Assembly (NCBI RefSeq): GCF_001039355.2
Contig: NW_019775984.1
Span: 19,287 to 83,286, forward strand
Length of the DNA: 64,000 bases
From: Lingula anatina
Lineage: Eukaryota > Brachiopoda > Lingulata > Lingulida > Lingulidae
Direction of reading: 5' to 3'
The notes under the pieces are model-generated. The model was given only the letters and a program-made list of their open reading frames with translations, had not been told where the DNA came from and made no database searches. Made by a program: the position numbers and the translations under genes. Positions 33,630 through 48,600 of the stretch are shown here, piece by piece. Every line of letters starts with the position of its first letter. Positions within the stretch are counted from its first letter, which is position 1.

Positions 33630-36600
33630 CTATATGAGGTCTAACCGGTTCAATATGCAAGAAAACATATTTCCTAAGGTATTTTGCAGAAGAATTATAA
33701 ATGACGACTTTGATATTCTACATTTATTGGTGAATGGTGTACATTCAGTTATTAAATATGAAGAAACACATATGTATGTTATTATATAGTGCAGTCATCA
33801 TTGCTTACAAGAAATGGCATTTACATATTTACACACATACTTTACGGAAGGATTATAACAGTACCCAATATAATGTGAAACAGATTGCAGGTCCGTTAAT
33901 GGTTTATTGTTCTTCTTATTTTTATTTATATTAACTATATATTCTCACACACATCGTCACTGAAGCAGGCCTCCACGTCTCTACACCTGTGACAAAGCTC
34001 ATCATTGGAATACCGTATGGTAGAGTTACACTGCCGGTAGTCACAGCCGATATACTGAATACATTAAATATACAGCATTAAGTTAAAAACGAGATGATGG
34101 TAACTGAAGCCGTCGATTTTTTTCACACAAAGAGTATATTTTCTGACATGATATTTGTGCACCAATCGGAATTGACATAGAATGGTAAGAAAAACAGTGA
34201 TCATACAATCCATTTAAAATCTAACTTACACTGTATCAGATCTCAGTTTTGTTAAATTTGTTATTAATTTTACATTTGGCACCTAACTGGGACTTTTACA
34301 CCCCACAAATTCATGTTCATACTATTAAAATCATGTGTAACTTCTGCTTATGGTAATAGCGTATATATTGTAACAAACGTATCATAAAAGGTTGCTTTAA
34401 ATCACATACCTCAATTTGACTAGAACATCCCATGTGTGTGTCTACAGAGAAACAGTCGTGATAGAACCATGTCCCACACTGCTCTCTCCACGGCTGAGAC
34501 TCGTGGCCTGGCAGACATCTTTGTTTGTGGTCACACCACCCACACCCGGGCTGTTCAGTGCAAGATCTACATGTGCTGTACACGGGGCAGTAGCTTACTG
34601 AACAGGCGCGGCCCTATGAACAAAAAGGGTCATGCAATTAAAAAACTGTATGTCATTGATAAGATATTACATGTTTTGATAGAGGCATTTTAAAATTAGT
34701 GCACAGTTATTTAGCCCATTTGTCTGCATCATTGTTTGGTCGTGAAATCAGGACCAAACACCTGATATTGTGCACAACAATATTGCTTGATTTATTTATT
34801 CAGGGTTTTTCTTCTACTAAATTCAATATACGTAACCCCATCGAGACTACCTGGTAACTAATGAAGGGTTTACCTGCCACCCAGGCTGACACCTGCACTG
34901 GTTCGGTCCCACACATGTCCCGTACTGTCCACACTTGTTCCTGTCTCTACAGTGGTACACGGAGCAGTCCTTTCCTTCCCAGCCACGGTTACAGTGACAT
35001 CGTTTATCTTTACCACAACGTCCATTGTAGGTGCAGCCATTGGGACACTCGTTAACTATGGTACATATAGAAGGGTAATGCTGTATAACGATGGGATAGG
35101 GAATGAGGAGGTACTTTGTAAATACAATGAAAAATACAGTGGAAATTAGGGCATAATAAAATATAATAGCGTACTTCAAACGCAAGCAGCCAGCTTGAGC
35201 ATACATGTAGTTGGCCCCTTATGTACATTTGAAAATTAGGTTATGTTATTAGAATGTCATTTATGATAGTTTGTAGTAAGATTATTACCTGCGGACCGTT
35301 TACAAATGTACGGAGAAAGACTGAAACAATCATCTTTGTAGATATGTGCATTGCCGTCAATACTCGACAAATTAAACAGTGGGCATTTTCCGTCCTCCTG
35401 GAAACCGTTACAAGGATACATGTATGCCAGTAGATAAATCGAAAAATAAAAATATGTATAAACTATGCCATATAAACCAAATTCTAACTACCGTATGTTT
35501 ATTCCATGTATGTATGTATTTGTTTTATAACATGTATGCTAACATGTCACATACTACACATTGATATTGTTAACCTCTTGTTCTGTCTGTATTTCATTTG
35601 TCATTGTCAATCTTTTCTATTCAAAACCGGATGGAAGAACACAAAATACCATACCTTATCCCACGTCTCCGTCCATATGCCAAAACTGCGCTCTCCCACC
35701 GCTCGTGACCTTAGTATACTGATTGCAAATGCTCGCTCAGACGTCGTAGCAAGATTGACCAACATACTGTATTGACTCTTGAACAAAGTAGTGGAAATAT
35801 ATGTAAGCAATCAATAACGTTATCTCACAAGATCCATCAGATATTTGCTATACCCCCTTCTGAATACAATATTTATCCTTGTTAGTAGACCAACGACTTA
35901 ATGAATAAATGTCAATTGCATACCTCACAAGAAGCTCGAGCTTGAGTGAAGTTTTGTGCTCCCCCGACGTACAAGTAACACACCATCTTATTCTGCAGCC
36001 AACCAAGAGGACACGAATCTGGAACAGATAAATTCTGTATCATCAGCAATTCACCCAAACGATTTACCATGAAGCCAATTCTGATTGTTTTAGATTTACC
36101 AGATAGATACCTGGTTTATAAATATCCCTAGGGCAATTCACATATGGTTTATCAAATTACGTTCAAAACGAACTTCATTGAGTGTATTTTTGTATTCATT
36201 GTAGCCGAGAACCAAACCACCTACCAGAAGCTTCCTGTGGCTCACAACCGCCTCTGCCACACTCCTGTATTTCCGGATTCCAGACAAGATGGTTTGGGCA
36301 CATCTTGAGAATAACGCCACCTTCAGTGCAGCTGTAATACCGTCGACAAACTCTGGAGTCGGGAATGAACTGCCCTACAGGGCACTTTGTTATCTGACGG
36401 GGATAATCAGCAGGGAAAACGCTGGGCCCTGAAATATAACATAAAGAAATATCGTAAGATATTGCCAGTTGTAATGCTTTAATACAAAGAAAGATTATCA
36501 GGCCTTTGGAACCTTAATCCTTTATGTAAATAATTTGATGAATTTTATGCCAATCCATTTATCTGTTCAACACCAAAATATTGGTTGATTTGTTTCAATT

Positions 36601-39600
36601 TACTTGTTATTGTTATTATTATCATCATCAATAGATTTTTGTTATCCTAACAAAATATACCAAAAGTTATTCAAGAAATACAATGATAAAATCACATGAA
36701 ACATTAAGTTATCGGATCTACTTTTTCATTTAAAATAACCAATAGACATCATGATATAACAGAATAAAAAAAAATGCAAATATGACTTGTTTCAGCTACA
36801 GGGGTGTCAGTTTTGAAAACATTCTCACCTGTTTGATAAGAAGACATGGAATCAATGATTGGGTGTATAGAGACCTCGGGGTATGGGAACCTCATGCCTC
36901 TGTCTCGAAGTCTCTGCTTGATCTGCGCATGCTCTGTCAGACCCCACCAGTTGGAAGACGCATTCACAGTTGAAGAGGACCCTTCACTTGTAATCTCGAA
37001 TGTAAATGAAGGGTTTTGGAAGACATTGTCATGGAGAAACGATGATGAGCCACCAGCAACTATGGCCGCCATATTGTTTGCATCTCTTGCAATATTGTAA
37101 TATATGATGTTGTCAGTGGTGACGTCACTCGTGCTCCTATTGGCTGGTGTTGTCCACCACATCACATGTAAACCCGTGTTGTTGTAGATGTAGTTGTTTG
37201 TGACGGTTCCAGACACACCCTCCAGGTGGAGGACATCACTGTACCTATCTCCCTGTCCGTGCTGTATCACATTCCCATCTATACTGCACTGCTGTGTGTG
37301 TGGACCGTCCTCTACTACTACAACCAGTATGCTCTCTTGCTGGGTTGTAAAGAGAATCTGGTTGCTCCAAATGTTCAACTTATTGTTTTGGAATACGCTG
37401 TGAGTTCTGGCGTGGATGCCACCCTGGTTCCCTTCCATGTAATTGTTTGCCAATGTAGCACTGGTGTCAGCGATATTAAGCCGAATAGCTGCTTTGGAAT
37501 GTTCAGCTCGGTTGGAAGTCGAAAGTCCATTTCTGTGAAATATGTTTTTGTTGATGTTAATATCCCAATTACTCTGTCCAAATGTAGTTATGTTAACTCC
37601 TCCTAGACCATTGTTAAAGAAAGTGTTTTCCTCGATGACAAAGTTGCCGATAGACCCTAAAAGGCAAACCCAATAGTTTGGATTATAAAACATGTAAAAT
37701 TAACACGTTTGCTTGTATTTTTACATACTGTAAATTTTAAACTTATTCCGTAAGAACACCAAGAAATCAATAGAGTATTTGTATGACTGTCAAGTACCAC
37801 AATGGCATGTTACTAGTATGTGTATGTGAGAATGTACAATCTTACCTGCAGATGTGTCGTTGGAGATCTTGATACTGAAGACCATGCTTTGCAAACCATA
37901 TGTGTCCCAGTACCTGACACTGCTATATAACCGGATGGTTACACTGGAACTGTTTATTGGGACATCTGACGGAAGTGAATCGTTTGTCTGGTCAGCATAA
38001 AGAAGTCGCCTTGAGTGAAGAGGAGACGATCCTTCAAATATTTCCAGTTGAAAATATTGCAGATTAAACTGTAAAATTTGGATTGTGATATTTTGTCCAA
38101 GTTCAGAACGTATTGCACGCGTACAATTAAAATAATTTCCTCCATGCTGTTTTCCATGAGAATAATAAACCAAAATTCTTTCTTTAACAATGAGCATTTT
38201 GGAATTTCTTTCGCAAATATTATCGATACCATAAACGTCACTTGGCCATCCCATATATTCTTGTTTGGCCTTAACATTGAGTGGTACACTTCTTGGGTAA
38301 GCCACAACAGCATTTATCCCAACGCCTCTGTTGTTAAGGAACTCGTTTCGTTTAATGATAATAGATTTCACAGCTGGTCCAATTAGTTCAATACCGTTCA
38401 ACCTTGACTGGACCACTCGTGAGTTCTGTATGATTATACTGGGGCTAAAAGACTGCACAGCTGCGCCGTATGTGTTCCCTTTGTAACCTGCATTAAAAAC
38501 GTCTACAAAGAGCAATTCCGAAGGGCTAGTGCTGATGTCATCTGAAGCAAACACCAATCCTTGCCAATAAGAGCAATTAGCTGTTTGGTATTGACAGCCA
38601 AAGGCAACCCTTTTTCTCTTTTCTCCCCTGGCAACTATCCGTCCCAGAACGAGGATCCCTTTGTCCGTCGCTGGCTTAATCCAAACACCAGGTTCAATGA
38701 AAACCTCAATACCGGGTAAAATAGTCCAATCTTCTTTTAGATAGAACGGAGAACCTGCTGCTTCTAATGTGATGGACTTGTTCAGCCAGCCGCAAAGGAC
38801 GTTTCCTTGTGGAAGTCCCTCTGTGACGTCAGGAGTGTACACCATCTCGTTCGATCTTGACACAAATGGAAGTACTCGCACTTCCGGCAGATAAATGTCG
38901 TTGTGTGCGTCATATATACGTTTTCTCACGCAACGGGTATTTTCACATCCAAACATGTTGGGTCTGGCTTCAATGGTGTCTGTCCATTTTGTAGAGCGAG
39001 TCTTGACGTGCAGCTCTGCCTCCAGGCCCGGGTTTTGAAGCGTGTTGTTTTGAACGCAGACATTTCCATAACCATCTAAAACTAGTGCAGCTGTCACTGG
39101 GGGCTGTGATGGCCGACGTTCGCTGTTGTGGGATGAATAAGTGTTGTTAGCAATGATATTCCCTACCAGTCCAATGTTTGGTGTTTTGCTTAGATCATAG
39201 GTTGTTTCCTCCATGTTCATGACGATGATATTTCTGTAATGGTTACCTGATATATCATTGTTCACGAATTGTATTGTCTTTTCATATCCCCGGTATAAGG
39301 TCATTGACCCAGAGCTGTACTCATTGTCTGTGATGTTATTCCCTGATATTATCATATGTAGAGCACCACCACTGATGTCAAGTACACTCCCTCTGTTGTC
39401 AGTGATTTCGTTATTCAAGAACTGGATGTCCACATCTTTGGGATTGTCATCCCTGACACTGTACTGTAACAATGTGTTCCTGGTATTTCTGATCTTACAT
39501 CCATCAATGGTTAACTGTTCTCGATTTCCACGGTCATTATCTATATAAATTACATAGTCATTGGAATCTAAGGTTGTATTTTTGATTGAGATGGCGAAAG

Positions 39601-42600
39601 ATGGTAACAGTTCATTCACCAGTGGAACATTAGACACTCTATATAACCTTACATCCATCGGTCTGTAGTTTCCTACTAAGACTGAGTCTTTTATATCAAC
39701 GCCGACTTGTCCCAGATCTGGGAAGTCTGGATGTCTTCTGTCAGTCCGTATTCCATTGGTGTAGCCTTGGTATTGGCCATATACTGCTGTGGAGGAGCCG
39801 CTGATTATAACATTGTCCAATGTTAAACTTGGTTTGTTTGGTGGCAGCTCGTCTGAAAATTACAAATGTACTTTTTAAAATGATCACACCTAAGATTATA
39901 TACCCTGAATATTATTTCACCTCGTTTGCGTTCCTTAGCCATCCTTTCATCTTCTTTCGTTATATCAATCTATCATATCTGCCATTTTTGTGTTACTAGC
40001 CCAGGTAGTTAATACAGAACATAACGAGCTCATGAATAGCACTTTAACCCCGAAACTGGTGCTTTTACGTCATCTTCAAAATGACCACACCTTATGTAGA
40101 CAAATAACGCCTATCAATATGGTTACATAATATCATTACAGCCGGTTTTATATTAAATTGTTATTGCTTGATTGCTGACTAACATGCTATATAACATTAA
40201 TATTTATGAAATTCCACTTAATGTAGTTAATGGTTATCTCTTCGTCTATATAAATGTTGGGTTATTCCACATTCCCAGGCGATTTTATCAAAGCAAATAT
40301 TTCTCATAAATCCACGTTGTGAGCCATCTCGAAACAACGGCGCTCTATTATATAGTTATGCCTGCATACATGTATACAAAGTTGCAATCGCTAGTGGGGA
40401 ATATCTGTACACTTCAAAAATTTATTCAACATCGGAAAACTAGTACGTCATTTTACTCTATCAAATGTGTCGTATGGAAAGAAACACGATGCTTTTATTA
40501 CAGTACAGTTTCTGGACTGGAAATTGCAAATCAATGTATGATAGAGAAAACAATTTTTGACATAATTACCTCCGCCAAGGAGGTTATGTTTTCACCCCTG
40601 CTTGTCTTTCTGTTTGTTTGTTTGTCTGTCATCAACATAACTGAAAAAGGTATGGACCGATTTTGATGAAATTTTTAGGGTAGGTCAGAAATGGGTTAAC
40701 TTAGAAGTGATTAGTTTTTGGTGGTGATCCGGATGAATAATCGATCAATAATCAATAATAATAATAATAATAAATTGCTGCCTTGGCGGAGGTCTGCGTT
40801 CTCGGAGTGCTTTTCTAGTTAATAAGTTAGACGATGCATTATTGCCAACTGTCATATTTGATTACAAGTTGACACCTACCAATTCATTGTGCTTACCTTT
40901 CACCGCCACTACTACTGCATAAATATATACTCTGCACCCAGCACACCCGTTAACCCATGCCTTGAGGAACTGTAGACTGTTAGTAGAGGTGGTGAAAACA
41001 GAATCCGTCGAGTTTAGTCCCACTGTCCAGTTTTTCACTGTATCCGTCAAAAGCAGTTCGAAGTCACGATAATCACCGTAGATGATAAAAACCCGTAGTC
41101 TGAGGTCCGACCTGGTTGTAAAGGTACCACATTGTATACGCGTATTTCTGTATCGATAAAATGGGACCATATCGCCTTCATTGGCCAGATATGTTACACC
41201 GCAGTCTTCTTTATAGGGAGTAAAGTACGCTGTCATTGACCTACTGGGTGACCCTGATTGAAACAATACAGCGTATGAGTTTATGTCTTCCATCCGTGAA
41301 TCCCTCAGAGTTGCGCTCAGTGTGTATGTTTCAAAGGCATTGGTATCTATATCTGCCATAACCATGTTTGTCATATTTGCCTCTACCCCGTCCACGTATA
41401 TTTGTCGAATGCCTCCCCCAGAGGTAAGAATGGCCACGTTGTCAATCATATGTCGGTTGAAATCCACCTGTAAAGAAGGACCTTTTCTGCGTGACCCGGA
41501 GTCAAAGTATCCAGCAAACTGCATCACCGCATGTTGTATAGAGCTGGGACGAGCCGTCAGACCTAATCGAATACCGGCCCACGTGGACTCTCGTGAATGC
41601 TTGGTGCACACAACTCTAAAGAACATAGTGCACCTGTATCTTTGCATACCCGTACAGCAGTCAAATTCAAAGTCTGTTTCCGTCCCAGCGCAATTTAGTT
41701 TTAACCCCAGTTTAGCCGTATCAGAAATCGGGCTCATGTGCCTAAGAGAAGTATACCCAAGTCGCCTGCATTCTCCGTCCAGCCATGTTGTCAACATCGG
41801 CTCTCTCAATGAAGAATCATAACAAACTGGCAATATATCTCCGTTTTCTTCTCCGTAAAGTAGTCCATAAAACGATGTCAAGCCATATGATTGCGATGGC
41901 CCTCGAAGCAACGAAAATTTTCCAAAATCTGTTTTAGATGTGACAGTTTTCGTTGTAGCCACCTTTCCCTTGGCGGTAAAGATGCACTTCTTACTCTCTG
42001 TTCCACTGACATTAAGTCTTCCTCCAATGTACACTCCCACAGAATCTTCAAATTCTAAAACCACGCCTGGTTCTATGGTTAGTGTAGCGTTGACTGTCAC
42101 GTTCAGGTCATGTGTCACCGTGTACGGTTTACCAGTGTCCTTAAGAGTAAGATCGGTGTTAATGCGGCCACCGAGTGTGTAGGGAGTTGGTGCGGGGTCC
42201 ACTTCTATAGTCGCTGGGGACAAACTGGAGAGATCAGACGTGATATAGAACGGAATGTATATAAACTCCGTTCTCAGAGTGTAGCGTTTTGTATTATCCA
42301 TAATCCCCGAGTAAACATTTTGCGGGTTTGGTGTTCCCCAGTAATTTCGTGACACATCTAGTGTTCTAAGGACAGAATCCTCGTGCCATGTGGCCAGTTG
42401 ATATTCGACTAATAGGTTTTCGAAAAAATTGTCAGTAAATGTGAAACTACTTGGAGCATTTATCAAGGCCGTGATAGAACCCACCTCATGTCTCTTGTTT
42501 TCCGTTCTCACATTGTTGTTTCTAAAGTTATTTCCAGTCATGTACAAACTGGAGGCAGAAACACAAAGAACGCATCGGGACACGTCATTATCGGATAATG

Positions 42601-45600
42601 TATTGTAAAGTATCTGGGTGTCCCTGGAAGTGTCTATTACAAAACCTGCCGTGCCATTTGTTTTAGAAACCAAATTCTCGTTCACTTGGACGGATCTGAG
42701 GCTGTATGTTCCACATCTATAACCAGGTCCCAACTCCAGGGCTGTTTCGCTTTGATTGTAAAAGACATTGCCGGACACTACGATGTCTGTTAGGGCACAC
42801 TGTTTGGCTTGCGGTACTGATATACCAAATGAATTATCCATCAGGGTGTTGTTTTGAAAAATGAAGCTGACTTTATCTGATAATGTCCATACCGGGGTTA
42901 TGCCAACAGACAAAGCATACTTAGAGGAATTAATGAATTCATTATTCTTCACGGTAACATTCCTCTGGATGTGCTTAAAGTACACATGGTTCATGTTATT
43001 CACAAAGGCGTTGTCCTGAAGCACAATAGTACCGGATCCCTTACCAACGTACAGACCTGTCTCTGAGGAATGTGCCACACGACTCCCTGATATGCGAATT
43101 GGTTGCAGTTGATTCTCGATAAAAATTCCATATCCGGATGTTGTAACTTCGACGTTATTCAATGATAAACCCCTGGAGTGGCCTGAATAAGCTGTAAAAA
43201 TACATACGAGTTTACGTATATTACTTTACGTTATAATAGCATAACTCTCAAACATTTTCATATTTAGCTGTATATGTTGACATTATGACAAACATGACTT
43301 ACTTAGTCATTATGAACTGAAAGTGAAAATAAATTCGATATACTATGCGATATATGGATATGCGAAAAATTATTTTTCTCGCAAAATTAATATTTACTCA
43401 CCGGCAACGGACTGTACTGAAAACATTCCTTGATATCGTTCGCTAGAGTCGATATTAAGTCTTGAAAATGACAGCAAGACTGAACCGCCACTTGTGTAGA
43501 GAGGGGAGGGCATGTTTAACTCGGCACCGTACATATACACTTTCTCCAGCCGCCGGGAGGACGAACTGTTTCCGTCAAATATATCCAGTATGTTACGATT
43601 TGTATACGAACGTGTCCTTATACATAGTACACGCAACGCCAAAATATATCCTGGGTTTTGACTTCGGAACACCTATATGATGTAACACGGCAAATTGAAA
43701 TACATGTAATATGAAACAACGTCGTTAATGTAAGTAGTATAATTTACACATGTACTTAAATAATTCAACGCTTCCTAAATGATGATTTACGCAAAATGAC
43801 AAGATGTATGGCCAGACACTTTTGTTTAAAGTTAATATTTTTGTACTCTTTTTTTACAATAGGCCACGCGTTGGACAAGCTAATTGTTACTTATGACATA
43901 TTAGTGAGCTGTTAAGGTCCAATAAGTAACGAGTGGCCTACCTGAGAACAGGATGACCTTGATCCCAGATGAAGGTCAGTACTGTCAAAGCTGACAATGA
44001 GCTGTTCTCCATCAGGAACCGTTGTTTCCGGCAGTTGGCACATCTTATAGGAGGGCAGCGGGAATATTCTGTTGTAATATACACCTGCTTTATAGACAAT
44101 AGAAATCTGGACATTGTCCAGTGCCAGGTTACCACCAAAGCTTCTGAAGGAAACCCCGTTTCCCATGCTGTTCTCAATGCTACTATTGTTGATCGCTGCA
44201 TGTCCAGTTATAGCTCTGAGTAGAACACCATTACCGATGACATTCGTGATGTTCAGGTAATCAAGCACAGGTGGGCTTCCACTAATCGATATGGCTGCCG
44301 TATCATTTGAGTGTGTCCCGATGTCAGGAAGACCGGCGAATTCGATGTCGACATATTGGAGAGCACTTGCTCCTAGTACGGAGGAGTTAGTCGCCAGCTC
44401 TATGCCAGACCAGTACTTGGCTGTTTCGTTGGCATCCCCGCGATATCCAGAGTAACCTGAGCACTGCAGCCACACATCCTGACTGTGAACTGAAAAATTA
44501 AACAACATAATGGCATGCATATTATTATCAACTTAGGGAAACGGTATGTGAATAGAACCCGATGTTATTATTCACAGTTTATTTTGTATACAATGGACTC
44601 ATTTTACACTTGAAAGTTGCGTAGTAATAGGAGAACGACAATGACTAAACCATTGGAAGACCACAGAGGGACAGGCGGCATTGGTGGCAGCTATTTCAAT
44701 TTGTGTTTTTACTCACGACAAATAGATGGTCTAGGAGGTGGAGAACGAGAAGAAAGTGGACGTCTTGAAAATAATGTTAATTGACACATGGTATGCAGAT
44801 CATTGCAGAAAAGATCAAAAGACCAAAGGAATGACTACACAACCCCAACGACTACAACAGTAACATTGTAGCATATTGGAATCAAAGACAAAGACAAGAG
44901 TGCGCCAACAGTTTTGAAGAGCTGGGTCCAAACGTTCCAGGTAAAAAGATAAAAAACGCAGCCCTTGCAAGATCGACTACGACCACAACATCTTTAACCT
45001 GGAACTAGTGAGGCTTGTCTGTATGGAATTAGATCTTGACTCAAGTCCAACTACTTAGTCTTCAATGATGATGAAACTGAATTGGTCAACTTCAACTCCA
45101 AGTTTTCCAGAGACAGCACCACACTAGTCAGTATCAGAGTTGGAGATTCTGTTATCACAACAAGCACAGAAGTTAGAAATCTGGGTGTAATTTTCAGCAA
45201 GCATTGTGACATGGCATCACACATTAACATATTGTGTAAATCATCATATTTTAGTCTGCAACGAATATCTAAGATTCTTCACCTTATTGACAGTAAGCAA
45301 ACAGAGCTACTCATTCATTTGTGACTTCTAAACTCGATGATTGCAACAGCTACTATCATATGGAAAAACTTCAGTCTATTCAGAATTCAGCAGCTCGTCT
45401 CTTTTGTAAAACTCAGAAGTCCGACCACATCACACTAGTTCTCCACGATCTTCATAGCTTACCAGTCTCGCAAAGAATAGTTTATGCGATTTTACTCTTG
45501 ACTTTTAAAAATATAAAGGGCGACTGTCCATTTTATATGAACAATATAATAGAACTTTTAACTCCTCTTAGAACTCTTCGTTCCAGTGGTCAAGTTCAAC

Positions 45601-48600
45601 TCAAGCGAAATGATACCAAAAAGACCCTAAAAACATATGGTCACAGGAGTTTTGAGATTGCTACACCAATTTTATAGTCCAATTTTTTTAACGAAACTTC
45701 TGTGTCTTTGAACGACTCTTATTACTGTTTTTTTTAAATAAAAACCTTTTTATTGAAGGAATATTTTGGTTAATTTAATATCTTAGTTTTAAATACTTTT
45801 ATGTTAGTTTTTAATTGATCTTTTTTAGTTTTACCTTTTATATGTAAGTCTAAACAGCGCTGAGACGCAAGTGTAGCGCGGTTTTAAGAAATGTATTATT
45901 ATTATTATTATTACCATCACTTGTTAAATGAACGAAAGCGATCTGTTTGAAGAAAGTCATCTGTTCAAAGATGAGACTGAAGCATCCTCTGAATACAGTA
46001 TCTCTATTGCTGCTATGCCTCTGAGAGCGCATTCAGAACAGCGGACTAGGAGTGGATCTAGAACAGATGATTATCGGACTAACTGATCCTCCGACTAATT
46101 ATGGCAGACCCCAATTAAACGCATAGGGTCGAACAGAGCCGAGAAAGAGGAACAGAGACAGGCAGAACAATGATTAAGATTACATGAGTAAGGAATGGTG
46201 GACAGGAAGCAGGTTGCGGTCCTGAATTTCATTAACAGCTAATCTCACATTGCTCTATATTCGATTTGTGTATGAATAATGATAGTTGTGTTGGTCTGAG
46301 CCGGTGGGGCAGGAATGGTGGTTCTACAGGAATGGATGTCCGGGGTCACATATGATTAGTACAGGTTAGGGTTAGTCGTAGTATAAGGGTAAGTATATGG
46401 GACGAATGTCACCTATACAAAATAACGGGGAGAGGACTACGGTTCCTAAAGGGGCCCGCACACGGTGAGCATTTGGCGCGCACCACTTGCGCTGCGCCGT
46501 TTTCTCATCGTTTGCGGGGGTATTTTGGTGAGATTTTTGCCTCTCGCGCGGCTGAGCAAAATATCTCACGTGTTTGATATTTTTGGTCTCTTGAGGCAAA
46601 TGGCTCAGCGTGTGCGGGGTGCAAGCGCCGATTGCTCACGTCATGCCAACAATTCGCATGTGCTGGAAACCGGAAACAAACAAAAATGGCAGCCCCCAGC
46701 GAACTCAACAAAAATGTACACAGTTACAGTTAGTCTGATTGATTAACGTGACCACCATTTTCCATTACTACCAGAAAAAACAACAATATGTAATGTTTCC
46801 TTAAACACATGATCCCATAGTTCACAGTGCGTCCGCTAGGGGCAGGCCAGGAGGCACCTCTGCTGAGCAAAGAGCCCAGCGTTTGCGGGGAGCTGAGGAG
46901 CGCGAGCATCTGGCTCAGCACAAGTGGCGCACGCCAATATTGCTTACCGTGTGCGGGGTGCTTAACGGACTTCCATTCCTGTCACGGCAGTCCAAACTGA
47001 CATTCAGCTCCTCTATATTGTTCTAACTGTAAATTGACATTACTATATCTCCATTCTTAGCTATAGATTACTAACCACAGAAAGACAGACAATAACTGTA
47101 TTATACTTTAATATTTTGGTACCCATGCAAAGACCTATAGTCGAGTAGCCAGAACTCTACACTGCAATGTTTTTTCCTGTCAACTTTTTTCTGAAATGCA
47201 TTCTTCAGGCCGAGAGAAGCAAAATTAGCTTGGTTGCTACTTCCGAGACAAGTTTTTTCAATATGGCCGTCTTATGAGAAAAATGACCAGACGTCACCGG
47301 GTATACTTTATTAAGAGCTTTTTTGATCGTTTATCCTATCATTCCTCCGGACATATCAAACACTGCACAATGAGAACTTTAGCAATAATCACTTACGTAC
47401 AAGAAACACTGATAATGTTTTGATACCTGAACTTACATTATATTCCATTCAATACATAAAATAAAATGGACAAATAAACAAAGAATCTAGGTTAAAAGAA
47501 ATGTTCACATGTTGCAGACACAATAAAAAGCAGACGCCTAATGTCGAGTTCATCTATTCTGTGTTTAGCAGTGAAAAAAAAGACGCCTGATTATTAAGTT
47601 TAATTTTTTCGTGATAGATCACTCTGAAATTCACCAAACAAAGAAACATCCCTGACATTGGCCTTAGGCTTTTATAAAAGATTAGACAATTGCAATATCA
47701 TGGTTCTCAAAAGTGGTAAATACATGAATAAAGATAACAGGTCAGTAAGATACTCACAACAGCTGTGTACACGGACCCCATCGTGAGGACAGTCCCATAG
47801 GGAGCTCTCATGTCCATCGCATCTCACGTTGTTCAGAAGAATACTTCCAGTGCCACTGCCTCTGTTATATACTTTGGTACACGTTTTATATCCTAACATC
47901 CTGGCAACAACTCTGTTGTTATTGTTGTAGTAGTAGGAGCTACCCCAGCCATTCTGACAAACGGTGCCAAAACTACCTGAAAGGAGAAAATGTTACGTTC
48001 TCTTTAACAAACATTTGTGGAAAATGAATATTCGGTCTAGTAGGAGGTTCGGTTCAGATGAGCGCTAACATTTCAAAACGATTCTGGAATAACGCCTGTA
48101 TGTGGTCATGGGGGGGACTCTTGCATTTATAAGTGATATATTTAAGTATGTGAGAAGGAGTAGTAATTTGGCATGGACCCCTACCCCCTAGGCTCCTACG
48201 ATAATAAGCCAAATAATGATTAAATGTACTCTTTATGTGGTTTACCAGTCAATATCAATATTCGACGGGAATAAGCTGTCTCCTACTCACGAAACACTAC
48301 TCGACCCGTATAATACCTGCACTTGTACCCGACGTATAACATAAATTCAATTTTTATTTTTTTTTATATAGTTCTTAATAACTGGGCAGCAGAAATTATT
48401 GTTGTAATTGCAAGGTCTGAATTGGGAAATTTTTATTGCCTTGCAGGAAATGTAGACACAGAAAATATTTTATTTTAGGAAACTGTACATGTACATGTAC
48501 AGTTTTTCTATAAGATTTCATTCCCCCAACTTCGAGGTAAGAGTTTTGTACCGTCATTTCGTAACAATGAACACTTGAGTTGTAACAGATGATCAACATT

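Noticed and set aside
37226-37606. Plus-strand frames opposite the beta-helix exons
   Set aside because: Shadows of the phase-consistent minus-strand exons.
44700-44770. Possible extra exon of the bark-like gene (acceptor-like and donor-like sites on the minus strand)
   Set aside because: Its length would break the phase between the flanking exons, which already join correctly within the SRCR domain.
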